Source of the DNA: Fusobacteriota bacterium
GTDB taxonomy: Bacteria; Fusobacteriota; Fusobacteriia; Fusobacteriales; Fusobacteriaceae
Direction of reading: 5' to 3'
Length of the DNA stretch: 47,749 nucleotides
Assembly (NCBI GenBank): GCA_023389595.1
Contig: JAEWEF010000019.1
Coordinates: 1-47,749 of the forward strand
Part shown: one piece after another, positions 15,182 to 23,953 of the stretch
Position numbering within the stretch: position 1 is the stretch's first letter
Layout: every line of letters starts with the position of its first letter
Made by a program: the position numbers and the translations under genes
Notes under the pieces: model-generated
What the model saw: only the letters and a program-made list of their open reading frames with translations
Databases searched by the model: none
What the model was told of the DNA's origin: nothing

Positions 15182-16339
15182 ATGAAAATAGAATACGGGA
15201 ATATTAAATCTATGGATATTGCAAAAAATATTTGGATGAAATCATTTAATGACGATGAAGATACTATTAATTTTTATTTTAATAATATTTTTAATGAAAA
15301 TAACTTCTTAAACTTAAAGCTAGATGGAGAAGTTATTTCTTCTTTACACGAAAATAAATATATAGTAACTTTTAATAATCAAACTTTTGAAACTTTTTAT
15401 ATTGTTGGTGTCGCAACGGATATTACTAAAAGAAAAAAAGGTTATATGAGCAAGCTTTTGAATTTTTCTATAACAAATTCATATAAGAAAAATCTTCCAT
15501 TTATATTTTTGAGTGCCATAGATTCATCTATTTATAGAAAATTTGGCTTTGAATATTTTTCATCTATAGAAACTTATAGTCTTGATATTTCCCAATTAAA
15601 CGAACTAGACGAAAATAAAAATTTAACTTTTAAAGAAATAGAATTAAATTCTTTAGATAATTTTCTAGAGGATTTAATTAATGTTTACGATAGTTGTATG
15701 AAAGATATTTTTATTAATTTAAAGAGAGATAAATTTTATTTTAAAAAATTATTAATGGAATGTTTTAACGATAAGATGCGTATTTTAGTTTCATACGAAA
15801 ATGGAAAAATGAATGGATATATAATTTATGGTATAAACTCTAAAACAATAGAAGTTAGAGAAGTTTTTGCAATAAATACATCGATTAAATCTTCACTTAT
15901 AAAATTATTACTTACTCATAAAGATTACTGCAATCATGTAATAATAAACTCTGTTATATCTTCAAATATTGATTTTCTATTTAAAAATCAAGTTAAAATC
16001 AAGAAGGAACTTTCTCACTTCATGATGTCTAGATTAATAAATGTCAAAAAAATATTTCAAATATTAAATGTAAAAGAAAATATTAGAATATGTGTGGTAG
16101 ATAACATCATACCAGAAAATAATGGAATATTTGACTTGAGCAATGAAAATATACAAGTTGCAAACAATAATGATTATGACATTAAAATTAACGTAGAAGA
16201 TCTTACATTACTTGCGTTAGGATATATGAGTGTAAATGAATTAATTCAACTAAAAAATATAAATATATCTGATGCAATTTTAAACAGACTCAATAAAATT
16301 TTCTTTAAACAAAATAATTATCTATACGAATTTATGTAA
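15182..16339 (+). CDS. Eis-like GNAT N-acetyltransferase
   Basis: A 385-aa protein with the Eis layout: an N-terminal GNAT domain with the acetyl-CoA segment VGVATDITKRKKGYMSKLLN (residues about 77-96) and the KFGFEYFSSIETY strand, a second degenerate GNAT-like domain (about 150-280), and a C-terminal sterol-carrier-like domain (about 290-385) with LTLLALGYMSVNELIQL. Eis proteins acetylate amines, including aminoglycosides in mycobacteria; the substrate here is unknown. The start follows AGGAGG. It is a single gene ending at a bidirectional terminator. Confidence 0.87.
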   Translation: MKIEYGNIKSMDIAKNIWMKSFNDDEDTINFYFNNIFNENNFLNLKLDGEVISSLHENKYIVTFNNQTFETFYIVGVATDITKRKKGYMSKLLNFSITNSYKKNLPFIFLSAIDSSIYRKFGFEYFSSIETYSLDISQLNELDENKNLTFKEIELNSLDNFLEDLINVYDSCMKDIFINLKRDKFYFKKLLMECFNDKMRILVSYENGKMNGYIIYGINSKTIEVREVFAINTSIKSSLIKLLLTHKDYCNHVIINSVISSNIDFLFKNQVKIKKELSHFMMSRLINVKKIFQILNVKENIRICVVDNIIPENNGIFDLSNENIQVANNNDYDIKINVEDLTLLALGYMSVNELIQLKNINISDAILNRLNKIFFKQNNYLYEFM

Positions 16340-16340
16340 A

Positions 16341-16367
16341 AAAACTGCACCATAAAGGTGCAGTTTT
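16341..16367. terminator. Bidirectional terminator between convergent genes
   Basis: AAAACTGCACC (16341-16351) and GGTGCAGTTTT (16357-16367) with a 5-nt loop and T tracts on both strands. It closes the acetyltransferase gene (+) and the gap-pgk-FMN unit (-). Confidence 0.93.
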
Positions 16368-16368
16368 T

Positions 16369-16749
16369 TTATTTTTGTTCTTTTGATAAATATATTATTT
16401 GTTCTAATGCATCATCATATGCTTCAATAAATCCAAGACTTGAAGAAGTAGCTCCTGCAACTACATCAAGACTATGTTTTTGTTGACTAAAAATTTGTTC
16501 AGTTAAATGTGAAAATGCTGGGTCAGCTATAAAATTTGTATCGTGATGTCTAATATCAATACTAACAACTCTTATATCTCCGTTTTTCTTTTTATATGCT
16601 TTTACATCTAATTCAATATCCTCAACATAACCATCACCTATTCCAGTTACAGTGTAATATGTTGGGTCAAATTTCCTTTCAAAAACTAAACATAAAATTC
16701 CGACAATTATAAAAGCAATAACTAAATATTCTCTAACTTTTAATTTCAC
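16369..16749 (-). CDS. Membrane-anchored FMN-binding domain protein
   Basis: A 126-aa protein with one N-terminal membrane segment (about 7-23) and an outside FMN_bind domain. The segment DVVAGATSSSLGF (95-107) fits the ApbE flavinylation motif (S/T)GATx(S/T), with Ala in the first place and Ser103 as the likely covalent FMN acceptor. Such domains carry electrons in Nqr/Rnf complexes and in extracellular electron transfer chains. The start is GTG, after AGGGG at good spacing. It begins 11 bp after pgk, so it is cotranscribed with gap-pgk, an unusual link between glycolysis and a flavin electron carrier. No apbE lies in the window. Confidence 0.82.
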   Translation of the reverse strand: MKLKVREYLVIAFIIVGILCLVFERKFDPTYYTVTGIGDGYVEDIELDVKAYKKKNGDIRVVSIDIRHHDTNFIADPAFSHLTEQIFSQQKHSLDVVAGATSSSLGFIEAYDDALEQIIYLSKEQK

Positions 16750-16760
16750 AAAGCACCCCT

Positions 16761-17960
16761 CTATTTATTTGATATAGATTTTATTCCTGGTAGCTCTTTA
16801 CCTTCTAGATACTCTAACGATGCTCCTCCACCAGTAGATATATGACTAAATTTATCTCTGTATCCTAAACTGATTGCAGCTGCTGCAGAATCTCCACCAC
16901 CTATTACAGTGATGCAATCATCTACTCTGGATATAGATTCACAAATACCTATAGTACCTTTTGCAAAATGACTCATTTCGAATACTCCCATAGGTCCATT
17001 CCAAATAATTGTTTTAGCATTTTTTATATAAGAATTGAATAAAGATATAGTTTTTTCTCCTATATCAAGACCCATAAAATTATCTGGAATATTTTCTACG
17101 TTAACAGATTTATAATCTGCATCGTTACTAAAAGTTTCAGCAACAACCGTGTCTACAGGTAGTATTATTTTCCCGCTAGATTTTTCTAATAATTGTTTTG
17201 CTAGATCTATTTTATCATCTTCAACAAGAGATTTTCCTACATTTTTACCTTGAGATTTTAAAAATGTAAACATCATAGCTCCACCTATTAAAATATAATC
17301 AGCCTTTGTTATTAAATTATCTATTACTCCTATTTTGTCAGAAACTTTTGCTCCACCAAGTATAGCTATGAATGGTCTTGAAGGTTTATCAACTGCTTCA
17401 CCTATAAATTTTATTTCTTTTTCTACCAAGAAACCAACAGCACTATTCCCTTCTCCTATATTTTCTGCAATACCAACATTAGATGCATGAGCTCTATGTG
17501 CTGTACCAAAAGCGTCATTTACAAACAAATCTCCAAGAGATGCCCAATATTTACCTAACTCTTTATCATTTCCAGATTCTTTTTTGCCGTCTATATCTTC
17601 AAATCTAGTATTTTCAAACATAAGTATTTCTCCAGATTTTAAGTTAGATATAGCATCTTCTAATTCTTTTCCCCTAGTATCTGGAATAAATTTAACCTCT
17701 TTATTTAAAAGTTTCGATAATTTTTCAGAAACAATTTTTAAGGATTTTGTTTTTTTATCTTCTTCAGTTTTTATTTTTCCAAGATGAGAAAAAGCTATTA
17801 ATTTTGCTCCATTTTCTAATAAATACTTAATAGTAGGTAAAGCTTCGACTATTCTATTATCATCCGTTATAACTCCATCTTTAATAGGGACATTAAAATC
17901 AACCCTTATCAAAACTTTTTTATCTTTTACTAATAAGTCACTAACAATTTTTTTAGCCAT
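16761..17960 (-). CDS. pgk: Phosphoglycerate kinase
   Basis: Makes ATP from 1,3-bisphosphoglycerate in lower glycolysis. The 399-aa length is standard. The N-terminal substrate-binding signature is present (KKVLIRVDFNVPIKDG, residues about 14-29), as are the hinge and ADP-binding glycine motifs: AILGGAKVSDKIGVIDNL (about 205-222) and the C-terminal VIGGGDSAAA with FSHISTGGGASLE. The ATG follows GGAGGAG. It lies downstream of gap, separated by a hairpin that may tune the ratio, and is followed 11 bp later by the FMN-binding protein gene. Confidence 0.98.
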   Translation of the reverse strand: MAKKIVSDLLVKDKKVLIRVDFNVPIKDGVITDDNRIVEALPTIKYLLENGAKLIAFSHLGKIKTEEDKKTKSLKIVSEKLSKLLNKEVKFIPDTRGKELEDAISNLKSGEILMFENTRFEDIDGKKESGNDKELGKYWASLGDLFVNDAFGTAHRAHASNVGIAENIGEGNSAVGFLVEKEIKFIGEAVDKPSRPFIAILGGAKVSDKIGVIDNLITKADYILIGGAMMFTFLKSQGKNVGKSLVEDDKIDLAKQLLEKSSGKIILPVDTVVAETFSNDADYKSVNVENIPDNFMGLDIGEKTISLFNSYIKNAKTIIWNGPMGVFEMSHFAKGTIGICESISRVDDCITVIGGGDSAAAAISLGYRDKFSHISTGGGASLEYLEGKELPGIKSISNK

Positions 17961-17982
17961 TCTACTCCTCCATTTTTTTAAA

Positions 17983-18005
17983 AAGCGGAACTATTTGTCC
18001 CGCTT
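17983..18005 (-). terminator. Intercistronic hairpin between gap and pgk
   Basis: On the - strand AAGCGGGAC, loop AAATA, GTTCCGCTT (one G-U pair), then four to five U before the pgk ribosome site. It lies 9 bp after the gap stop codon. It could be a partial terminator or an mRNA 3'-end stabiliser making more GapA than Pgk. Confidence 0.65.
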
Positions 18006-18014
18006 AGTTAGGAT

Positions 18015-19022
18015 TTATTTAGATATTTCAGTGAATTTTTTTAGAGTTCTTATTAATTGTGATGTATATGACATCTCATTATCATACCAAGCAACTGTTT
18101 TAACTAGTTGCTTATCTCCAACTGTTATTATTCTAGTTTGAGTTGCATCAAAAAGAGAACCGTATCTTATTCCTATAACGTCAGAAGAAACAATTTCTTC
18201 TTCAGTATATCCAAAAGTTTCATTTGCAGATTCTTTCATTGCTTTATTTATTTCTTCAACTGTAGTAGGTTTTTCAAGAATTGTAGTTAACTCAGTTATA
18301 GATCCTGTTATAACTGGTACTCTTTGTGCTGATCCATCTAACTTTCCATTTAATTCTGGTATAACTAATCCTATTGCTTTTGCTGCTCCTGTTGTATTAG
18401 GAACTATATTTTCAGCTGCTGCTCTAGCTCTTCTTAAATCTTTTTTCTTATGAGGAGAGTCTAGAGTATTTTGGTCATTAGTATAAGCGTGTATTGTTGT
18501 CATAAGACCTTCAACTATACCAAATTTATCATTTAAAACTTTTGCCATAGGTGCTAAACAGTTTGTTGTACAAGACGCCCCAGAAATAACTGTTTCAGTG
18601 CCATCTAAAATATCATGATTTACATTATAAACTATAGTTTTTAAATCCCCTTTAGCTGGAGCAGAAATTACAACTTTTTTAGCTCCGGCCTTTATATGTG
18701 CTTCAGCTTTTTCTTTATCTGTAAAGAATCCAGTACACTCTAATACTACATCTACATCTAATTCTTTCCAAGGTAATGCTGAAGGATCAGATTCAGAGAA
18801 AACTTTAATTGTATCTCCATTTACTACGAATCCTTCTTCGTTAACTTCTATTGTTCCGTTAAATCTTCCTTGTGCTGAATCATATTTAAATAAATGTGCT
18901 AGAGTTTTTACATCTGTTAAGTCATTTATTGCTACAACATCGTATGACTTATCTTCAGACATAAGTCTTAATGCTAATCTTCCTATTCTTCCAAATCCAT
19001 TAATAGCTACTTTTACTGCCAT
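18015..19022 (-). CDS. gap: Glyceraldehyde-3-phosphate dehydrogenase
   Basis: NAD-dependent oxidation of glyceraldehyde-3-phosphate to 1,3-bisphosphoglycerate. The Rossmann start VKVAINGFGRIGRLALRLM, the catalytic cysteine C151 in SGASCTTNCLAP and the C-terminal WYDNEMSYTSQL are all intact, and the 335-aa length is standard for the glycolytic enzyme. The ATG follows TGGAGG. It is the first gene of gap-pgk-FMN-binding protein, with a strong promoter 43 bp upstream. Codon choice looks highly biased (many GCT, GTT, CCA), as expected for an abundant protein. Confidence 0.98.
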   Translation of the reverse strand: MAVKVAINGFGRIGRLALRLMSEDKSYDVVAINDLTDVKTLAHLFKYDSAQGRFNGTIEVNEEGFVVNGDTIKVFSESDPSALPWKELDVDVVLECTGFFTDKEKAEAHIKAGAKKVVISAPAKGDLKTIVYNVNHDILDGTETVISGASCTTNCLAPMAKVLNDKFGIVEGLMTTIHAYTNDQNTLDSPHKKKDLRRARAAAENIVPNTTGAAKAIGLVIPELNGKLDGSAQRVPVITGSITELTTILEKPTTVEEINKAMKESANETFGYTEEEIVSSDVIGIRYGSLFDATQTRIITVGDKQLVKTVAWYDNEMSYTSQLIRTLKKFTEISK

Positions 19023-19064
19023 TATATACCTCCATTAATTTTATTTTTATATTTTATATTATAA

Positions 19065-19093
19065 ATGATACACTTTTTTTAAATTTGTGTCAA
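19065..19093 (-). promoter_or_regulatory. Promoter of gap-pgk
   Basis: On the - strand TTGACA (19093-19088), 17 bp, TATCAT (19070-19065). It shows that gap-pgk starts its own transcript and is not only read through from the rluD-like gene upstream. Confidence 0.78.
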
Positions 19094-19100
19094 ATTACAG

Positions 19101-19133
19101 CACGAATATATTTTAAAAAATCATTTTTTCGTG
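19101..19133. repeat. Short inverted repeat upstream of the gap promoter
   Basis: CACGAA (19101-19106) and TTCGTG (19128-19133) around an A/T core. It may be a weak transcript end for the rluD-like gene or a regulator site next to the -35 of gap; there is no T tract directly after it. Confidence 0.3.
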
Positions 19134-19145
19134 TGTTTATTAATT

Positions 19146-20018
19146 TTAATTTACTTTTAAAAAATTTTTCATGTCATCGGGTAATTCTATTTTAATATCT
19201 AATTTTTTATTATCATCTGGTAATTTTAAATTTAAACTGTAAGAATGCAATAGTTGTCTTTTTATATCAGAAAATTTACTGCCGTATAATTTATCTCCAA
19301 CTATAGTATGTCCTATTATAGATAGATGAGCTCTTATTTGATGAGTCCTTCCAGTAAAAAGTTCTGCCTCGACTAATGAAATTTTTCTTTCTTCGTCTCT
19401 TTTCAAAACTTTTATAGCTGTTAAAGCATGTTTTCCTCCATCTTTTTCAGAAAGTTCTATTCTTTTCAACTCATCGCCAACTTTTCCTATAGGTATATCT
19501 ATTAAAAAATTGTCTTTTTCCACAATTCCATCAACAATGGCCATATACTTTTTCTTAACTTCACCTTTTTCAGATAAAAAAGTTTGTGTGTGAGCATTTT
19601 TTGTTATTATTATCAATCCAGAAGTATCCATATCAAGCCTGTTGAAAAACCTAGGCACCATATTTTTACCAATAGTTTCTTGAAAGTAATAAACTATCCC
19701 ATTTGCAAGAGTGATATCTGTTTTTTTCTGTGTTGGATGTACAACTAAAAACGGATCTTTATTTACTACTAATAAATTTTCATCTTCATAAACTATTTTT
19801 AAATCCATTTTTATAGGTCTTATATTGGTAGTCTTATCTTTTTCAACTATAACTATTCTATTTAATTTTCTAATTTTTTTAGAGTTATTTTTTATTCTCT
19901 TACCATTTAGATAAATTTCAAGATTTCTTAATCTTCTGCTAGAATATTCATGTTTTTCTTTTAAGTAATTTCCTATTTCGTAACCGTCATATTCTTTTTC
20001 AACTATAATTTTTTTCAT
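19146..20018 (-). CDS. RluA/RluD-family 23S rRNA pseudouridine synthase
   Basis: Converts uridines in RNA to pseudouridine. A 290-aa protein with an S4-like N-terminus (RRLRNLEIYLNGKRIKNNSK, about 28-47) and the RluA-family catalytic domain: NRLDMDTSGLIIITKN (about 132-147, catalytic Asp in RLD) and GRTHQIRAHLSIIGH. A second RluA-family gene is cut by the right edge of the window. The NRLD in place of the usual HRLD suggests a RluA/YlyB-like member, and the exact target base cannot be told. It follows eno by 17 bp and is the last gene of the long - strand run. Confidence 0.9.
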   Translation of the reverse strand: MKKIIVEKEYDGYEIGNYLKEKHEYSSRRLRNLEIYLNGKRIKNNSKKIRKLNRIVIVEKDKTTNIRPIKMDLKIVYEDENLLVVNKDPFLVVHPTQKKTDITLANGIVYYFQETIGKNMVPRFFNRLDMDTSGLIIITKNAHTQTFLSEKGEVKKKYMAIVDGIVEKDNFLIDIPIGKVGDELKRIELSEKDGGKHALTAIKVLKRDEERKISLVEAELFTGRTHQIRAHLSIIGHTIVGDKLYGSKFSDIKRQLLHSYSLNLKLPDDNKKLDIKIELPDDMKNFLKVN

Positions 20019-20035
20019 TATAATTACCTTAGATA

Positions 20036-21343
20036 TTATTTATTTATATTATAAAAAACTTCTTTACCTCTGAATTGTGCTGTTGTTTCAAGTTCTGATT
20101 CAATACGTAGCAATTGATTATATTTAGCCATTCTATCTGTTCTTGATGTAGATCCTGTCTTTATTTGTCCAGCGTTAGTTGCAACTGCTACATCAGCAAT
20201 AGTAGTGTCTTCTGTTTCACCAGATCTGTGAGATACAACTGCTGTCATTCCAGCTCTCTTTGCCATTTCTATTGCATCTAAAGTTTCAGTTAAAGTTCCT
20301 ATTTGATTTAATTTTATCAAAATAGAATTTCCTGCTTTTAATTCTATTCCTTTTTTCAATCTTTCAGTGTTAGTAACAAATAAATCATCTCCAACTATTT
20401 GTACTTTATTCCCTAATTCTTTAGTAAGTTTTACCCAACCATCCCAGTCGTCTTCTCCTAGTCCATCTTCTATAGATACTATAGGATATTTTTCAACTAA
20501 AGATTTATACCACTCTATCATTTCTTCCGAAGTTCTTGTTACCCCACCTTCTCTTGTGAAATGATATACAAATTTTCCATTTTCATCTTTTTTACAAAAT
20601 TCACTTGCAGCGGCGTCCATAGCAAAAGTTATGTCTTCTCCCAGTTTGTATCCAGATACTTTAACAGCTTCACATATAATATCTAAGGCCCCTTCTGTTC
20701 CTTTTATTTTAGATGGAGCATATCCTCCTTCATTTCCAACATTAGTAGAATCTCCATTATTTTTTAATATTTTTCCTAAATTATGAAAAATTTCACAACC
20801 CATTCTCATTGCTTCTGCAAAATTTTTAGCTCCAACAGGTTGTATCATAAATTCTTGCAAGTCAACAGCCGAATCTGCATGTGCTCCACCATTTAGTATA
20901 TTCATCATAGGAAGAGGTAATTCTTTTGCATTTGCTCCACCTATATATTTATAAAGAGGAAGTCCTAAAGCTGCTGCAGCTGCTTTAGCTACCGCTAAAG
21001 AAACCCCAAGTATTGCATTAGCTCCCATTCTTGATTTATTAGGAGTTCCATCTAATTCTATCATAGTTTTATCTATTTCAACTTGATTTAATGCGTCCAT
21101 TCCAAGCAATGTGTTTCTAATTTCGGTATTTACATTGTTAACAGCTTTTAGTACTCCTTTACCTAGATATCTTGATTTATCTCCATCTCTTAGCTCAACT
21201 GCTTCATGAGAGCCAGTAGATGCTCCAGAAGGCACCGCTGCTACTCCAACCGCTCCACATTCTAGTCTAACCTCAACTTCTACCGTAGGATTCCCTCTAG
21301 AATCCAATATTTCTCTCCCTATAACATTAACTATTCCAGTCAT
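20036..21343 (-). CDS. eno: Enolase
   Basis: Dehydrates 2-phosphoglycerate to phosphoenolpyruvate; also often part of RNA-degrading complexes. The start VIGREILDSRGNPTVEVEV, the substrate loop PSGASTGSHEA, the metal ligands in SIEDGLGEDDWDGW and the catalytic SHRSGETEDTTIAD are complete, and 435 aa is standard. The ATG follows AAGGAGG. It stands 10 bp after pyk, so the last two steps of glycolysis are made from one message, which here extends up to the RNase J gene and beyond. Confidence 0.98.
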   Translation of the reverse strand: MTGIVNVIGREILDSRGNPTVEVEVRLECGAVGVAAVPSGASTGSHEAVELRDGDKSRYLGKGVLKAVNNVNTEIRNTLLGMDALNQVEIDKTMIELDGTPNKSRMGANAILGVSLAVAKAAAAALGLPLYKYIGGANAKELPLPMMNILNGGAHADSAVDLQEFMIQPVGAKNFAEAMRMGCEIFHNLGKILKNNGDSTNVGNEGGYAPSKIKGTEGALDIICEAVKVSGYKLGEDITFAMDAAASEFCKKDENGKFVYHFTREGGVTRTSEEMIEWYKSLVEKYPIVSIEDGLGEDDWDGWVKLTKELGNKVQIVGDDLFVTNTERLKKGIELKAGNSILIKLNQIGTLTETLDAIEMAKRAGMTAVVSHRSGETEDTTIADVAVATNAGQIKTGSTSRTDRMAKYNQLLRIESELETTAQFRGKEVFYNINK

Positions 21344-21353
21344 ATTTTCCTCC

Positions 21354-22769
21354 TTATTTTACATTTATGATTTTAACAGAATTTGTAGTTCCTTGTTTAA
21401 ATACACTTTCTCCACATATAGCGACTATTAAATCTCCAGTTTCAACAAGCCCTAATTTTTTTGCAACATTTTCAGATATTTTGAAAAATTCTTCTAAATT
21501 GTCAGGATTAGGATCTAAATAGCTTGTAACTCCTCTAACTAAAATCAATTGATTTGCAGTTATCTCATTATTAGTAATGGCTAATATGTTGGCTTTTGGA
21601 AAATATCTTCTTATATCTCTAGCGGATCTACCTGATTCAGTTCCGACTACTATTAGTTTAGCATTTAAAACTGAACTTATATCAGCGGCCCCTTTTGCAA
21701 TTGCAAAAGTCACATCATCGCTTGTATCTCCATACCCTATGTCCTTACTTTTTATCATAGGATCTGTCTTTATTGAAATTTTATTCATAACTTCAACAGC
21801 TTCTCTTGGATATTTTCCTTTAGCTGTTTCTCCAGATAACATAACCGCATCTGTTCCATCTATTATTGCATTAGCGACGTCATTTGCTTCGGCTCTTGTA
21901 GGTCGTGGATTCTTTATCATAGAATCTAACATTTGTGTTGCGGTAATAACAGGTTTCCCAATTTCATTACATTTTTTTATCATCATTTTTTGAGCAAAAG
22001 GTACATTTTCCACTGGAATTTCCACACCTAAATCTCCTCTTGCCACCATAATACCATCAGACGCTTTCAATATTTCATCAAAATTATTTAACCCTTCTTG
22101 ATTTTCAATCTTTGAAATAATTTGTATTCTTTCCCCACCATTTTCTCTTAAAACTCTTCTAACTTCTTCAACATCAGAAGCTTTTCTTATAAAAGATGCA
22201 GCTATAAAATCTACTTTGTTTTCGCAACCAAATTTTAAATCTTCTATATCTTTTTCAGCTAAAGCTGGTAAATTTATTGAAACTCCAGGCAAATTTATTC
22301 CTTTATTTTCTCCAAGTTCTCCAGAATTTTTTGCTATACAAGTAATTTCTTTTTCAGTTTTATTTATAACTTCCATTTCTAAAAGACCATCATCCACTAA
22401 AACTATATCTCCTATTTTTAGGTCATTAACAAATCCGTCATAAGTAACTGCTACTTTTTTATTATTTCCAATAAAATCTTTATCAATTGTAAAAGAAAAT
22501 TCTTGCCCTGAAACTATGCTCACATCTTTTCCGTCTTCCAATTTTATAGTTCTTATTTCAGGCCCTTTAGTATCTAATAATATAGCTCCACTTTTACCAG
22601 TTTCAGACATTGCTTGTCTAAAGTTTATTATTCTAGCTTTATGTTCTTCATAATTTCCGTGAGAAAAATTTAGTCTCATAACATTCATTCCAGAATTAAG
22701 TAAATTTTTTAAAACTTCAACAGATTCTGTTTTTGGCCCTATAGTACAAACAATTTTAGTTTTTTTCAA
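21354..22769 (-). CDS. pyk: Pyruvate kinase
   Basis: Makes ATP and pyruvate from phosphoenolpyruvate. The start TKIVCTIGPKTESVEVL, the metal/PEP segment MRLNFSHGNYEEHK, IISKIENQEGLNNFDEI, MVARGDLGVEIP and the active-site VITATQMLDSM are intact. At 471 aa it has the classical length with a C-terminal allosteric domain and no PEP-utiliser extension. The start codon is TTG at 22769, set 7-8 nt after GGAGGAG, with no ATG nearby that would keep the N-terminal motif. It follows a small membrane protein gene by 28 bp and precedes eno. Confidence 0.97.
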   Translation of the reverse strand: MKKTKIVCTIGPKTESVEVLKNLLNSGMNVMRLNFSHGNYEEHKARIINFRQAMSETGKSGAILLDTKGPEIRTIKLEDGKDVSIVSGQEFSFTIDKDFIGNNKKVAVTYDGFVNDLKIGDIVLVDDGLLEMEVINKTEKEITCIAKNSGELGENKGINLPGVSINLPALAEKDIEDLKFGCENKVDFIAASFIRKASDVEEVRRVLRENGGERIQIISKIENQEGLNNFDEILKASDGIMVARGDLGVEIPVENVPFAQKMMIKKCNEIGKPVITATQMLDSMIKNPRPTRAEANDVANAIIDGTDAVMLSGETAKGKYPREAVEVMNKISIKTDPMIKSKDIGYGDTSDDVTFAIAKGAADISSVLNAKLIVVGTESGRSARDIRRYFPKANILAITNNEITANQLILVRGVTSYLDPNPDNLEEFFKISENVAKKLGLVETGDLIVAICGESVFKQGTTNSVKIINVK

Positions 22770-22797
22770 TTTAACTCCTCCATTATTAAAAATTTAA

Positions 22798-23163
22798 TTA
22801 TTTTTTATTTTCTTGTTTCAATATTTTTATAATTTCTCTTTGTCTTTTATCTATATCATTAATTCTATTTTCTAATGAATTAAGTATCCAAAACTGAAAA
22901 TGCATAGATTTTTGTGATTCGTATAATAACCATATTATTTTCAATACAGCTATAAGTATAACCACTAAAAATGTTGTCATAGGAGATATTCTTCTAAATA
23001 CTATACCAGCAATTAATATTACAGCTAATATTACAACAAATAATGTGCTTACAATTTTGTATTGTGTATCTTTTTTACCACCTATTAACCCGACAATTTC
23101 TTTTATTTCTTCCTGTTCTTTTTGATATTGCAATAATTCTTCTGTTAATTTGTCATTTTTCAT
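22798..23163 (-). CDS. Small two-helix membrane protein of unknown function
   Basis: I do not recognise it. It has 121 residues: a charged N-terminal helix rich in Glu/Gln (KLTEELLQYQKEQEEIKEIV), two adjoining membrane segments (about 38-57 and 62-84), and a charged C-terminal helix (RINDIDKRQREIIKILKQ) with coiled-coil character. Both ends should face the cytoplasm. It begins 2 bp after nadE behind GGGGAG and lies 28 bp before pyk, inside the long - strand array, so it is surely expressed. A role cannot be read from the neighbours. Confidence 0.75.
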   Translation of the reverse strand: MKNDKLTEELLQYQKEQEEIKEIVGLIGGKKDTQYKIVSTLFVVILAVILIAGIVFRRISPMTTFLVVILIAVLKIIWLLYESQKSMHFQFWILNSLENRINDIDKRQREIIKILKQENKK

Positions 23164-23165
23164 TA

Positions 23166-23951
23166 TTACTCCCCATTTTTTTGAATTTCACAAATTTCAG
23201 GCATATGTCTTTTAAACTCTGAAAATTTAATTTTTTTTACAATCTTCTCAACTATATCTTTATCGTATCCTTCAGATATAACTTCTTTTAAAGATTTTTT
23301 TTCTTCTACCAATCTAAACAATATTTTATCTGCTAATTCATATGTAAGTCCAAGTTCTTCTTCATCAGTTTGTCCTTCCCACAAATCAGCACTAGGTTTT
23401 TTGTCAATAATTACCTTCGGTACACCTAAATACCTAGATAGTTCCCAAATTTGAGTTTTGTATAAGTCACCTATAGGATTCATGGCACATGCAGAATCTC
23501 CAAACTGTGTACTATAGCCTAACATTCTTTCTGTTTTATTAGAAGTCCCTATAACTATTCTATTTTGAAATGCAGAATAATCGTATAAAATAGACATTCT
23601 TTCTCTTGCCATTTTATTTCCTTTTCTCAAAGGAGTAGCATCAACAATTTTTTCAAAATAACTATCTATCATTGGTGTTATTTCAACTAATTCTCCAATA
23701 ATTCCTGTATCTTCCAAAACAAGTTTAGCGTGCTCCAAACTTTCTTTACTAGAAGTTTTATAAGGCATCATTAATGCTAATACATTTTCTGCTCCGATGG
23801 CATCTCTTAAAAGATATGCAACTAAAGCAGAATCTACACCTCCAGATAATCCTATAATAGCTTTTTTGAACCCTATTTTATTCATGTAATTTTTTATATA
23901 AGATACTATATCTTCATGAACTTGTTTTACATCAAATTTTAACTTTTCCAT
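23166..23951 (-). CDS. nadE: NH3-dependent NAD+ synthetase
   Basis: Amidates nicotinic acid adenine dinucleotide to NAD using ammonia and ATP. At 261 aa it is the short form with no glutaminase domain. The PP-loop GLSGGVDSALVAYLL (about 34-48) binds ATP; NKTERMLGYSTQFGDSACAMNPIGD and KPSADLWEGQTDEEELG are the family's other hallmarks. The ATG follows AAGGAG. It starts 2 bp after rbgA and ends 2 bp before the small membrane protein gene, so it is tightly coupled. Confidence 0.95.
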   Translation of the reverse strand: MEKLKFDVKQVHEDIVSYIKNYMNKIGFKKAIIGLSGGVDSALVAYLLRDAIGAENVLALMMPYKTSSKESLEHAKLVLEDTGIIGELVEITPMIDSYFEKIVDATPLRKGNKMARERMSILYDYSAFQNRIVIGTSNKTERMLGYSTQFGDSACAMNPIGDLYKTQIWELSRYLGVPKVIIDKKPSADLWEGQTDEEELGLTYELADKILFRLVEEKKSLKEVISEGYDKDIVEKIVKKIKFSEFKRHMPEICEIQKNGE

Positions 23952-23953
23952 TT

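Noticed and set aside
21577..21993. 138-codon open frame on the + strand opposite pyk
   Set aside because: Antisense to pyk with no start signals or recognisable domain.
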